Shown here in pieces: positions 36,801-48,843 of a stretch of 64,000 bases of DNA. This DNA comes from Ampelocalamus luodianensis (lineage: Eukaryota; Streptophyta; Magnoliopsida; Poales; Poaceae). The DNA lies in the NCBI GenBank assembly GCA_036346255.1, contig CM070635.1, positions 41,691,715 to 41,755,714 on the forward strand. Reading direction: 5' to 3'. The notes beneath the pieces are model-generated. The model had not been told where the DNA came from. It searched no databases and worked only from the letters and a program-made list of their open reading frames with translations. A program made the position numbers and the translations under genes. Positions within the stretch are counted from its first letter, which is position 1, and each line of letters begins with the position of its first letter.

Positions 36801-38115
36801 TGAGCACGGTGTTGTATGGTTTGGGCAGCGTCTCGTGGTCCCAAAGATCCCCGAGTTGCGGGATTTGATCCTTCAGGAAGCCCATGATTCGCCTTTGTCC
36901 ATCCATCCCGGGGCTACCAAGATGTACCAAGATCTGCGGCGAGTTACGGTGGACTCGCATGAAGCGCGAATTGCGGGTTCGTTGCGGATCGGCGTATGTT
37001 GTCGCGTGAAGGCGAGCATCATCGTCCAAAGAGTCTCCTCGGCCCTTGCCTATACCAGAGTGGAAGTGGGATTCCGTTGGTATGGACTTCATCACGGTTT
37101 GCCCTGTACTCCTTGGGAAGGATGCTATCCGGGTGGTTATTGACAGATTGACGAAAGTAGCACATTTTACGCGGTGTGTACCGCCTCGGCGTCGATAAAT
37201 TGGCGGACCTCTACATATCCGCATTGTGAGTTTGCATGGTGTGCCACGAACGATGGTGTCGAATCGTGGTTTTCTTTTCACTTCCGACTTTGCACGATCT
37301 CTGAGGAGGCCATGGTACCGTCTTACTTTCACACGCCTACCATCCTCGGGCCGATGGTCGAGCAGGCGGGTCAATCAGGTGCTTGAAGATATGCTCCGTG
37401 CTTGTGTCCTTTCCGATGGGAAGAATTGGGAGAAGTGCCTACCACTTGCCGAAGTTCTCCTACAACAACGACTTCGAGCTAGTCTCGGCATGGCACCGTT
37501 TGAGGCCTTGTATGGGAGGCGATCACGAGAACCCGTTGAACCGGTGAAACGGTGAAAAGCGGTTCTTTGGCCCTGAATTCCATCAATGAAGCGAAAGTCA
37601 AGTGCGATTGATTCGTGAGCACTGCGCGTAGCTCGATCGAGCGTAAGAGCTATGCGGTCGGCGTCGCCGTGAGTTGAGTTTCCACCCAATGACTTTGTGT
37701 ATCTCAAAGTCTCACCTCTGAAGGACATCGTCGTTTCGGTGTCAAGGGCAAGCGGCTCCTCGATATGTCGGGCGTATCGCATCATCAAGAGAGTGGGAGC
37801 TGTTGCATACAAGTTAGAATTGCCACTACACTCGAAGGGTGCATGATGTTTTCCACGTGTCGCAATTGAAGAAGTGCCTTCGTGTTCTGTGGAGGAAGCG
37901 CCTTGGAAAATATCGATGTGCGGAAGATCGTCTTATCGTGGCGCCCGTTCGTATCCTCGAAGAAGCTGAGCGCAGGACAAGGAACCGTGTGATCAAGTTC
38001 CTTAAAGTTCGATGGTCAAACCACTCAGGATGAAGCCACTTGGGAGCGGGAAGATCGTCTCGGCAGTTACAGCCCTTCTTCTCCGATGATCGAGAATCTG
38101 GGCGAGATTCTGTAA
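33813..38115 (+). pseudogene. Gypsy gag-pol polyprotein, frame-broken
   Basis: Start at 33813 (MAGRTRGSQQAGHDEE). Blocks in order across frames: gag core with EKFMDGLSEELRDKL (about 34375); zinc knuckle CFYCHNKGHYAN (about 34692); protease VLFDYEASHSFIS (about 34910; the usual DSGAS reads DYEAS); ILDMDWL (35122); reverse transcriptase with KKQLGELQAKGFIRP and CVDYRPLNE (35440-35570), FIDDILIYSK (about 35830) and FLGLAGYYRRFIENFSK (about 36060); RNase H with IYCDAS (about 36250) and HELNYPTHDLEL; integrase with SIHPGATKMYQDLR (about 36900), GMDFIT and MAPFEALYGRR (about 37490); HDVFHVSQLKKC (37839); chromodomain-like VIKFLKVRWSNH (about 37990). At least ten frame changes occur, so no functional polyprotein can be read. 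Confidence 0.9.
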
Positions 38116-38125
38116 GGGGGAGATT

Positions 38126-41100
38126 TGTAACAGCCCTAACTTAGGGTTTGTATTTCAAATGTAAAATTTTGAGGAGGAATAAAAACTTTTGTTGTCTCTT
38201 CAAATCATTTGGAAGTTTTCCAAATTTTCCTAGCAATTTCCATTTTCTAGAATTAAATTCTTGTGAATGGAAATTGTTGTCAACAAATTCTTAGCTTTCA
38301 AACTTGTGATCGTCCTCTGAAATTATTTTTCCTATCATCTTGATCATCCTATCTACCTCTCTGAATTATTTCACAATTTTTAGATTTTATTTGGTATTTC
38401 AAATGGCCAAGTCAAACCAGTTTAGAAATCTGGTCAAACCCTAGTTCAACAGCTTGCGAATTTTCTCCAGAACAATGCAGTGCATAAAAAGTTCTGGAAA
38501 ATTTATGAGTGTTGTTCTCTTCCCAAAGTAGCTACCATAAAAATTTCAGAAATTTTTGGAGCTCAGGAGCTATCTCTAAAATTCCCCAAACCTTCTCTGT
38601 CTTTTAAATCAAATTCTAAAAATCTTGTTCCTCGGGCCGAACCCAACTCGGGCTCGCGTCAGGCTACGCACACTTGGTTCGGTCGCGTCAACTAAGCGCA
38701 CCGCCCGAGTCCAATTGATCGCGACCGTCAGATGCAAATCGAGCGATCCACGTCGCATGCGCAACCGACTGTCCGAATGCATACATCAATCTCGACCGTC
38801 CATCTCGGATCCAGCGGTCGGCATCTTCCGTCGAGTAGAACCTCGGCTCGCACCGCTTTGCTCTGTCGCCGACATGTGGGTCCCACCGTCGGCATCGACC
38901 TCGTCTTCTCCGCTCACCGGAGCTCACGGCCGTCTTGCGCGCATGCTTGCCCGTCCTCGTCGGCGCCACCTTTTGTCCTCGTGTCGGCCCGTGAAGCATC
39001 GCGGGATCTCATCTACCATCGAGCCCATCCACTACCCTTCGCGTCCATTCGTGTTTTCTCCGCCCAAATTTCCTTCCGGCGGAGAAGAACCGAGAACAAC
39101 CCGCCGTGTTAGCGCCGCCCTCGAGCCCGAGACCGCACGGCTGTGATCCACTCTCCTCGCCGCATCCATTTTGCGTTCGAGAGCTCGTAGCACCCGGTGA
39201 ATCATCAGGAGCCACTTGTGCGTCTCGCCTCCGGTGATCTCGGCTCTGCAAGCTTATTGGCGCTCGGTGAGTTTCGGTTTAATCACTTGGTCCCTTAGGA
39301 TCGCATCAACGTCTTGAGTCTACCGTGACCTTGTTTCGCTCTTTGGTGCATCACCAGGCCGTGCGTCGCTTTCTTCTCCAAACTCGGTAAAGCGCGCCGT
39401 GTCAATTCCGGCGCCACCGTCCTCCTCCATCATCAAGATCGTGGGCTTATCGTTCTGGTGTCTCCGCGATCTCGAGAGCTCCTTCGAAGCTTCTCGTCGT
39501 GCAGTGGCGTCCTCTCGCGCGCACCGCACTTTCTTCTCCGCCTCGTTCGCGCCGCTCGCGCGGCATCCTCGTGGTCCGCGTCACCGTCGTCGAGTTCGCT
39601 AGGTCCTTGCGAACGAAGGTACCACTCTTCGCCGAAACCTCACGGTTTGCAAGATCGATTCTTGTGGCCGCGCCATCGCCAGTGCCGTGCTTCGCGGTGA
39701 ACCGCCGGTGAAGATTAGTTTAACTCTAATCATATCGCTTTGAGTCTCGATTTGTGGGCCTCTTTGGATAATCGCGTTTAGAAATCCTTTAATCCGCCGT
39801 TATTTGTTCTCGAGTCACTACCATGTGGGTCCATGTTGTCGATTAGGTTTGTGTAGTTACGGTTATCGTTTTCTCGATGGGAAGCGTATTTCTGTGAGGT
39901 GTTTTGGGTTTGCACCTTAGTGAGCGAAGACGTATTCTTTGAATACGCCTTCGACGTCACTTTAGAGTCTTATTGTCTGGTCGGCGTTCGCGCGAGCCCA
40001 TTGTCGATGGTGGGGCTTCTTGGCCGTGGTAGAAAAGGATTTAATGCTTTAGTATTTCGTAATATGTTTTACATTTGCCTTTGTTAATTCATTTAAACTT
40101 AGAAAATGCATAACTAATTCAATTTTTATCCAAATTGTATGAAACCAGTCTTTGTTAATTTTCATTTTAAGTGTGCTATTTGATAAAATTAACTTCACCC
40201 ATGTCTCTGTAGCAAAAATCTGTTAGCTAATAAAATGATGTCTTATGTATCTTCTAAATTAGAAAATGCATATCTCTTCCAATAATTGTCCAAATTAAAT
40301 GAACCCAATTCTGTAAAATTTCATTTTCAGTATACTAACTATTAGGATAGATTTTATACACTGGTTCTGTTCATGAAAATTTGTTAAGTAATTAACTAGT
40401 GACTTGTTGTGTTTTTAGCTTAGAAAATTCATAGAAAATTGCTAATAACTTAAAATGATTTGTTCTCTGTTTCTAAAATTCTGTTATTTCATGCTTAGGC
40501 TCTTGTGTGAGTTTTGGCTTGTTTGATGTTGTTGAATGTTTGAGTTTTGTCGGTGTTATTCGTTCTTATTTGTTTGTTATGTTCGATCGTTAGGCTTCGA
40601 TATTTGCGGCAACCACGAGGACGATCCTCGCACCATATTGAGCAACAGACTGACCGAACAGCGATTTGATCATGATAATCCCGATACTTTAAATTCTAAT
40701 ATTTTGTTTCAATTTGTATGTATGCATTGCTTAATTTGTGTTAAAATGAATTAGTTAAATCCGTGTTTGCATATCCTGTAGACAAATATTGATCTCTACT
40801 ACGAGCCTAGGTTATTTGTTTGTGATTAGAGATCATTGGATGATTTCTTGTCACTTAGTAGATCGATTTCATTGCTTAGACATGCTTAGTATCGGTAGAA
40901 GCTGGCGGTTATCGACTTTAGTCGGTAACCTTGATCACACAAAATTTACTACAACTTTATGTTTCAGCATTTTGCTATGCTTACTTGCAAAACTAAAACC
41001 AAAAACAAAAATGATTTAGGCGGGCACAATGGTAAGATTGGTGTGATACATTTGGGTGTGGTGGAAAGGTGCCGGGTCAATTAAGGACCGAACATCTTGT

Positions 41101-42234
41101 GAGTTTACATTATCCGAGCATTTCGGCGTGCTAACCACACTAGAGGTATGAGACCTCTCTTGACCTAGTACTTTGGCGTGTATTGGTCCCGGTCGCGGGA
41201 GGTCGCGAGGAGGGACGGAGGTGGGAGCATGGTAGTTGTCAGAAAAGCTTTATCTGAGTGGGTAGTTGTCTTTTCGGCTTTACCATGTAAGCGTATGGGT
41301 TTCTATCCATACGAGCGGCTCGGGTTGATACACAATATTGGAAAGCAGTCTCGTAGGACTTAGCTGTGTTGGCATACCTTGAGTGTGCTTTGGCTTAAAG
41401 GCGGTGCGAGGTGTGGATGCGATGGTACACCTGCAGGGTTAAAAACTATTCGAATAGCCTCGTCCTAGGTGATGGACACGCTTGGGTAAGCTTATCGAGA
41501 GTTAGACTACAACATTTAAATTAAAACTTGCGGGTGAGTACGAATGCAGAATTTGTGCTATGTTGTGGTGACTATTGGGATAGTCACTTCTAGGTGGTTA
41601 CTTGTATCTATCTTTATCTCATGATTATTTCAACGATAAAATGAATTGCAAACTTGCCTTTAAAGCTGTATTACATTATTGCAAATAAAGTTGGCTTTAT
41701 GCAAATGAAACATATGACCTCCACCAAATAAGCTCGCATGTAGTCTATGAGCAGTGCATTAGTTCACACGTCGATCTTGCGGGTACAAAGACAATCTTTG
41801 TACTCGGTGCTTTGCTTAATGTTTTTGTTGCGAGAGGAAGAAGGTGAGCCTCGGGGTCCTCACTTACGTGGTGTGTTGCCGCTTCTTGGGCGACTAGACT
41901 TGGCGGTCGGTCGGATGCCTTGTGGGTTGAAGGCACGATTGGCTTTGTTTATATGCATCTTATGGCACTTTTGCTTCATTGTCGTTCTTGTCTATTTGTG
42001 TATCTTGTGGCACATCGGCCTATATACGTAATATTGTTACTATTTGTTTATCTTCCGTTTGTAGTGTAATGTTTGGACTCTATGTTTTGAATGGAGTTGA
42101 TGTCTAATTTTGTAGCGAGTGCGATATCGCTTTTGCAGAAGTATACATATCTCGAGATCGGTTTATTTGATTTGTGATGCTAGGACCAGGTGGTTGGTTA
42201 AGCATTACAAGCCAAATAAACTGGGGTCCTCACA
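38126..42234 (+). repeat. 3' LTR of the inner gypsy element
   Basis: 4109 bp, matching 29258-33374. The purine tract TAAGGGGGAGATT precedes it. Differences from the 5' LTR cluster in CG-rich stretches, while AT-rich stretches agree almost base for base. Confidence 0.92.
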
Positions 42235-42362
42235 GGAATAGGACATACGATGTGTGATTGTTTAAATCAGCGAAAGGTGTTGCTCACTGGAGAAGGTTAT
42301 GTCACGAAGAGCTCTAGTAACGAATCTGAAAACGACGAATCGGAAAAACAAAAGACTTGACG
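42235..42362 (+). pseudogene. Gypsy gag, 3' part (second half of the zinc knuckle)
   Basis: After the inner element the frame resumes with IGHTMCDC, which completes the CCHC knuckle begun at 29239 (C-x2-C-...-GH-x4-C). A Ser/Glu-rich tail ends at TGA near 42360. This proves the inner element landed inside the gag coding sequence. Confidence 0.82.
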
Positions 42363-42444
42363 ATTTGAACATGCTAGTTCAGAAAGTGATGATGTGCCCT
42401 CTAAAGGTGGTTTGAACATGCTAGTTCAGAAAGTGCATGGTGCG

Positions 42445-43465
42445 ATTGTAGTGTATCTACGATCTTCAGGAACAATAGACTTGACGGTTGCTTCGTCCGG
42501 TGTTGCTTCCCTACTGTTACCTGGCAGTAGAACAACACATTCCCGCTTCAAGATACCCATCAATATTGACGAATCGAGTATTTACGACATTAAAAGAGGA
42601 TCCATGCTCGCTGAATTAATTCAGACCGCTTCTCTTGTCATTTGGGACGAGGCCCTCATGGCTCATAGAAAATGCTTTGAAATACTGGATAGGGACTATG
42701 TGACATTTTATCGATCAACACTTCAGCTTCCCATGACATACCATTTGGAGGCAAGGTCTTTGTTCTTGGAGGTGACCTAAGGCAGATTCTACCTGTTATT
42801 GAAGGAGGGACTAGATCTCAAATAGTAGATTCTTCTATTACAAAATCACCTCTATGGCATTTCATCGAAGTCATTTCGCTTACTATTAATATGAGACTTT
42901 CTCTTCTACACATAGATATGTCTCCACATAGTGATGTTCTCGAGTTTAGCCAATGGATCTTATCCCTTGGAGATGGCCAACTTCCTGTTACAAGTTTACC
43001 AAGTGAGGACGAGCCTTTCTGGATTGAAATTCCAGATGAATTCCTTGTTACAACAGAGAGCAATAAAACTGTTGACATAGTTGATGCAATCTACACAGAT
43101 TTCACAACAAAGTATCGAGATCCTGCATACTTACGAAACCATGCCATACTTTCGCCTACTAATGAGGTCATCGATGAAATAAATTCTTTTGTGCTCACTA
43201 GAGTACCCAGCAATGAGATCGAGCACCTCAGTTGCGACACTATTTCAAAATCTGAAGACACGTCAAATGATGCTGGTCTCCTTTATCCAGTTGAACTTCT
43301 TAATTCCATGAATGCAAACAACTTCCCTCAGCATAGACTACTCCTCAAGATAGGTGTTTTTATTATCCTTCTAAGAAACTTAAACAAGTCTACCGGCTTA
43401 TGCAACGGAACACGTCTCATGGTTTCTAATCTGGGTCGTCTCATGATTGAGGCTATTGTAGTAAC
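42445..43465 (+). pseudogene. Helitron Pif1-like helicase, first part
   Basis: Frames show ASSGVASLLLPGSRTTHSRFKIPI, then a Walker B-type VIWDEALMAHR (42445-42780). A frame change follows, then LRQILPVIEGGTRSQIV, SLTINMRL, LRNHAILSPTNEVIDEIN, YPVELLNSMNANNFPQH and LLRNLNKSTGLCNGTRL (42780-43440). This is the conserved helicase core of plant Helitrons, minus the Walker A segment. An internal deletion around 42700 removes part of the FGGK...GGDFRQ region, so it is inactive. Confidence 0.85.
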
Positions 43466-43751
43466 TGATAGAAATAATGCACGAATCAATAGGGATAAGA
43501 GACACGAATTTTATGTGGAAAACCCTTGCGGAAAAAACCACGGGCGCCAATCGGCGATGATCACTATATGAGAAGTGTTTACAAAACGCCGGGGGATTAT
43601 AATGAGGCGTGAGGCGTCAACTCTCCCCGTGCGGCTTACAAGAGATATATAAAGGGGTAAACAGACTTGGAGTCCAAGTAAGAAACTAATCCGCTAATAT
43701 GGTAACTAATCCGGATACTTCTATATTAGAAATTCGGATCACAATTTAACA
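43466..43751 (-). repeat. 3' LTR of copia 1
   Basis: On the - strand starts TGTTAAATTGTGATCCG and ends TTTCTATCA. Matches 48844-49130 with few substitutions. Confidence 0.92.
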
Positions 43752-43853
43752 ATCTCCACCTTGAGACGAATTTCCTTTTGTAGTATAATGAAGAATCATC
43801 AAATATCTCTACAATAAGATAAAAAATCAACGTGCGCCAACTAGTCTCTAGGA

Positions 43854-45739
43854 CTAGACTGTAACACCAACTAAGCTTGAGCAAAGCTCAAACTTAGTAG
43901 CAGGGACTGGCTTTGTCATCATATCAGCTGGATTATCATGAGTACTTATCTTGCACACTTTGACATCACCTTGAGCAATAACACATCGAATAAAGTGATA
44001 TCTCACATCAATATGCTTTGTTCTCTCATGGAACATCTGATCCTTTGTAAGGCATATAACACTCTGACTATCACAAAATATAGTAGTGCAAGAATTATCT
44101 CCACAAAGCTCAGTGTACAAACCTCTCAACCAAATAGCTTCTTTACAAGCTTCAGAAATAGCCATATATTTTGCTTCAGTGGTGGATAAAGCAAAGTAGC
44201 TTGCAAACTTGCCTTCCAACTAACAGCACAACCACCAATAGTGAAAACATAACCTGTGAGAGACCTCCTCTTGTCCAAATCACCAGCATAATCAGAATCA
44301 ACATAACCAACAAGTCCATCTCTAGAATTTCCAAACTGCAAGCAAGCATTAGAAGTGCCATGCAAATATCTGAATATCCATTGAACTGCTTTCCAATGCT
44401 CTTTTTCAGGATTAGCTATGTATCTACTAACAACACTCAGTGCATAAGATAAATCAGGACGATAACAAATCATGGTATACATAAGAGAACCAACTGCACT
44501 GGAATATGGAACTCTAGACATGTACTCAATATCATGATCTGACTTAGGACATAAAGCCGAAGATAATCTGAAATGTGAAGCTAATGGAGTACTCACTGGT
44601 TTTGCATCATGCATATTAAAACGACGAAGGACTTTCTCAATATAACCTTTTTGACTAAGGTATAACTTGCCAGATTTTCTCTCTCTGATAATCTCCATAC
44701 CATGAATTTTCTTTGCTGCACCTAGGTCCTTCATCTCAAATTCATTACTTAATTGTGTTTTCTATTTTGCTATTTCTGACTTATCTTTTGCAGCAATTAA
44801 CATATCATCAACATAGAGAAGCAAATAAATAGTTGAACTATTAACAATCTTTAAATAGACACAGCTATCATAATCAGACCGCTTAAAATTATGAGAGAGC
44901 ATAAATGAGTTAAATCTCTTGTATCATTGCCTAGGAGACTGCTTCAAACTATAAAGATATTTCTTTAATCTACAAACAAGGTGTTCTTTTTCAGGAATAA
45001 CAAAACCTTCAGGTTGGTCCATATAAATGTCTTCTTCTAACTCCCCATGTAAGAACACAGTTTTAACATCTAATTGCTCAAGTTCATAATCATGCATAGC
45101 AACAATACTGAGTAAAGTGCGAATAGAGCTATGCTTCACAACTGGGGAAAAGACATCATTAAAATCAATACCTGGAATTTGACTATAGCCTTTAGCAACC
45201 AATCTTGCTTTATACCTTGCTGGTTCAGTATAAGAAATACCTTCCTTTCTTTTAAAAATCAACTTGCAACGAACAGGCTTCTTCTCCTTTGGCAATTTCA
45301 CTAATTCCCAAGTGTCATTCTTTTCAAGTGACTCCATCTCATCATGCATAGCGGTTATCCACTTATTATAACCAGTAGAGCTAATAGCATCAGAGTATGA
45401 TGAAGGTTTTGTATTACCTTCAATTTCTTCTGCCACACTCAAAGCATAAGCGACAATATTAGCTTCTTCAATCAACCTCTTGGGTGGATTAATATCCTTC
45501 CTAGGCCTATCAACTGCAATAGACCGTTGTGGTGACTGCTCAACAATAGGTGCATCATGAACAACGGTATTTTCTTTATCTGATGTGTTACCTGAACTAA
45601 CAGAGTGCTCCACCTGAACACTTGAATTCTGCCCACTTTCAACAGGAACGTTAGTAGGCAGTTTATCAGGAAGCATAGCAGATTCATTAAAGACAATGTT
45701 TCTGCTAATCACAACCTTCCTTGTTTCAGGATTCCACAA
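43854..45739 (-). pseudogene. Copia 1 reverse transcriptase and RNase H
   Basis: 45739-44924 carries the spacer and reverse transcriptase start: WELVKLPKEKKPVRCKLIFK, ARLVAKGYSQIPGIDFND, LDVKTVFLHGELEEDIYM and YLYSLKQSPRQ. The catalytic YVDDM is intact at 44801-44815. 44734-44126 shows MKDLGAAKKIHGMEI, SRVPYSSAVGSLMY and GYVDSDYAGDLDKRRS. 44219-43854 is the RNase H end with STTEAKYMAISEACKEAIWL, FCDSQSVICLTKD and KHIDVRYHFIR. One stop after SPRQ and one or two frame changes break what is otherwise a complete domain set. Confidence 0.9.
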
Positions 45740-45796
45740 CTTATATCCTTTAACACCAGATTTATAACCAAGAAAGATGCACTTAATAGCTCTAGG

Positions 45797-46860
45797 CTAT
45801 AATTTTCTATTATCAACATGAGCATAAGCAGTACAACCAAACACTCTTAATTCTAAATAATTTGCTGGGGAACCAAACCATACCTCAATTGGAGTCTTCT
45901 TTTCAATTTTAATATTAGGTGATCGATTAATAAGATAGCAAGCAGTGGAAGCAATTTCAACCCAAAAACGCCTATGCAAACCTGCATTAGACAACATACA
46001 ACGGGCCTTGGAAATGGTAGTCCTATTCATACGTTCAACTACACCGTTTTGTTGAGGAGTACTAGAAACGGTGTAATGCCTAACAATGCCTTCAGTCTTG
46101 CAATGTGATTCAAATTCATCATAACAGAATTCCATCCCATTGTCAGTGCGAAGTTTCTTTACCTTCTTTTCAGTTTGCCTTTCAATCATAGTCTTCCAAT
46201 CTTTAAATGCTGAAAATGCTTCTGACTTATGTTTCAAAAAATAAGGCCACACTCTTCTAGAATAATCATCAATAATTGTTAGCATATAACGAGCACCTCC
46301 TAGAGATATCTTGCGAGATGGCCCCATAAATCAGAAAACACATAATTCAAAATACCTTTTGTAGTATGAAGTGAGGTATTAAATCTAACCCTCTTGTGTT
46401 TGCCAAACACGCAATGCTCACAAAATTTCAGCTTGCCGATGCTATGTCCATCAAGAAGTCCTCTCTTACTCAATTCTGTCAAACCAAGTTCACTCATATG
46501 CCCAAGACTCATATGCCAAAGATTAGTAGCATCAGAATCAGATAATGAACTTGAAATTACAGCAACATTACCTGATATTGTAGTACCTCGTAGATGGTAC
46601 AGATTGGCAGTTTTAATATCAACTTTCATCACAATAAGAGAGCCTTTTGATACCTTTAAAACTCCACCTTCACCAGAATACTTGTACCCTTTACCATCAA
46701 GAGTACTCAAAGAGATGAGGTTCCTTTTTAAGTCTGGAATATGCCTCACATCTGTCAAAGTTCTGACAATACCATCAAACATCTTGATCTGAATTGAACT
46801 AATTCCTGCAACCTTATAAGATGAGTTATCACACATCAACACGGCACCACCTTCAACAGG
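45797..46860 (-). pseudogene. Copia 1 protease and integrase
   Basis: 46842-46300 covers the protease end and the zinc-binding GAG-pre-integrase region (LWHMSLGHMSELGLTEL...CEHCVFGKHKR, an HHCC pattern). 46327-45797 is the integrase core with the D,D,E set: TIIDDYSR, LRTDNGMEF and TPQQNGVVERMNRT, then FGCTAYAHV. The two frames overlap in different phases, so one indel lies near 46320. A stop (TAG) follows DNRKL at 45797, where the reading would otherwise continue into reverse transcriptase. Confidence 0.9.
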
Positions 46861-46869
46861 TTCGTAGGT

Positions 46870-47822
46870 GACAAACTAATCCTTATTATGACACATGAAA
46901 GGTACAGGCAGAATCAAGAATCCATTCATCATTAATCTTAGCACATTCAGCTAAGGCAACAAAAATTTCTCCATCAGGACTATCATCAGCAGCAAAGGAG
47001 GCTTTACCTTCATCAACTGGTTTACCTTTTGGCTTATAGCAGCCAGTTCTCTTTTCTTTATTTTGCAGCTTTCAGCATTCAGAGATGTCGTGCCCATTTT
47101 TTTTTGCAATATTTGCACGACTTGTACTTACCTCTAGATTTCGACCGGTTCTTGTAGCCGTTCGAACTTTTGTCTCGAGATCCATTATTTGAGTTCTTCT
47201 CCTTTTGCCTGCTACGAATAAACAAGCCTTCTCCTTTCGAGCTTGAATTTTCAGAAGATACCATCTGTTTCATCTTCTCCTTAGCATGCAAAGCTTCATA
47301 AACTTCATTAAGAGTGAAAGTATCTCTACTATATAATAAGGTATCTCTAAAATTTGAAAAAGAACTAGGTAGGAAACACAAAAGAATAAGACCCAAATCA
47401 TCATCCTCATATTTTACCTCCATCGACTCTAGGTCGGCAACAATCTCCTTAAACGCCGAAAGATGATCAAGCACATATTCTCCTTCTTTCAATTTGTGAG
47501 AGTACAACTTTTGCTTGAGATGCATCTTGATGATGAGATCCTTTGTCATGCAAATTTGTTCCAGCTTCAGCTATAATGCAGCAGCTGTCTTCTCCTTCAA
47601 AACATCCTGCAAAATATTATTTGATAGATGAAGGTGAATCTGAGATAAAGCCTTACGGTCTTTACGCTTGTCATCCGCGGTCCATGTGGTAGGTTATTTT
47701 GTAAATCCTTCCAATGTATCATCCAAATCCATCTGTGCCAATACAGCCCTCATCTTAACTTGCCACATCGAAAATTTTGTGTCTCGATCCAGGAGTGGAA
47801 GATCATATTTCAAAGTCGTCAT
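46870..47822 (-). pseudogene. Copia 1 gag
   Basis: Start at 47822 gives MTTLKYDLPLLDRDTKFSMW. The UBN2-type gag core MKMHLKQKLYSHKLKEG-like and VADLESMEVKYEDDDLGLILL (47549-47350) follows, then a Lys/Ser-rich basic stretch and the zinc knuckle CKYCKK (about 47115). Two in-frame stops (after EGFTK near 47698 and in AAL*LKL near 47573) and a nine-T run at 47097-47105 (one more than needed to keep CKYCKKNGH in frame) disrupt it. Gag would package the element RNA. Confidence 0.85.
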
Positions 47823-47959
47823 GAGGAATAAAATCTGAAAATTGCTGGTACTGATATATGTAAACCTAGCTAAAATCACGACCTCTTTGGTACACCTTTT
47901 GTGTACGCGAATCAAAGATCTTTGAATCTGCCGGTAGAATTCTCGTGTGCACAAAGCTT

Positions 47960-48843
47960 AGATGGCTAGAAATTGCTTTCTCACGTGAATAAGTGCTAAC
48001 ATGAAATATTTGCTTGGATTTAATAAAGAAAGAATTTGATGTGACCTTGATGGGACCTTTTCTGTTGGAGATGAATTCGCTCGGGAGGCTTGATTGCTAT
48101 TTAGTTTTGGACTGCTGTCCTCGGTTCGGCGCTCGGAGTTCTGGACGCTTTTGGCCCCTACGCCACCTTAATTTCTAAACTAGCTTTTTTATTCATAAAA
48201 TTTCAAATTTAGCCCCTTCAGATCACCTCTGCGGAGTGGGGATCAAGGCGACATCAAGGCTCAACATGCGATGGCTCACTAAGAACAAACAAAAGTTGCT
48301 GCCACCCCAAGCCGCAGCAACTTAGAGGAGAGAGAAAAGAGGAGAGTAGAAAGAAAAGGAAAGAAAAGAAAAAGGTGCATCAACATGCTGCCAATTGCGA
48401 CGGCAGCACGTCGGTGTTGCGGATGTACGGCGCAGGAGGTGAGGTGCTGCTGTCCCCGATGGCAGCACGCGTTAGCAGGGGGGCAAAAATGGAATTCTGA
48501 AGCTAACGGGGCTACTTTAGGAATTACGAAGCGCTAGGGGGCCAATTGAGTCCAAAAGTCCGGCGCTCGTCTCGGCAGATGGATATTCGGACCGAAGACT
48601 GCAGGACCGAAGGACGGTTGCTGGCGCTTCGCTTGGACCGGCGACGTCGAGCGGACGGGCGATGCTGACGCGCCGAGATGTCGTGCGAACGGATGGACCG
48701 AGAACGAGCGAACGCTGGCGCACTTGGCCGAGGCGAGAAAGGCGCGCCGCGCGAGACGATGCGCGAGACGGCGGCGGCGGAACATATCTGTTCTTTTTTC
48801 GTGTGTCTCTCCGAACCCTAATTTTTTGTGCTCTGTTATAACT
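47960..48843 (-). other. Copia 1 leader / 5' untranslated region
   Basis: Sequence between the gag start and the 5' LTR. It contains a GC-rich half (48520-48800) with chance open frames rich in Arg and Ala. No gene seen. Confidence 0.55.

Larger units (their letters stand above)
29258..42234 (+). mobile_element. Ty3-gypsy LTR retrotransposon (Tekay/Del-like), 12.98 kb
   Basis: LTRs 29258-33374 and 38126-42234 (4117 and 4109 bp) start TGTAACAGCCC and end GGGTCCTCACA. Target duplication GGAAG (29253-29257) versus GGAAT (42235-42239), one mismatch. Internal order is primer site, gag, protease, reverse transcriptase, RNase H, integrase, chromodomain-like end, purine tract, which is the gypsy order. 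Long LTRs and a chromodomain-like C-terminus point to the Del/Tekay chromovirus group. Internal frames are heavily broken by small indels. Confidence 0.92.
27954..42440 (+). mobile_element. Old Ty3-gypsy element fragment, split by a younger gypsy element
   Basis: The primer site TGGTATCAGTACGC (27954) is followed by gag (28007-29252), then the 13-kb inner element (29258-42234), then the rest of the gag zinc knuckle and tail (42235-42362). Pol and the 3' LTR are absent. The sequence passes into a Helitron helicase near 42441. A 24-bp motif TTTGAACATGCTAGTTCAG... is repeated 47 bp apart at 42364 and 42411. Confidence 0.8.

Noticed and set aside
42445..43465. Host PIF1 helicase gene
   Set aside because: Motif wording matches plant Helitron helicases, Walker A and N-terminus are missing, and it sits among transposons.
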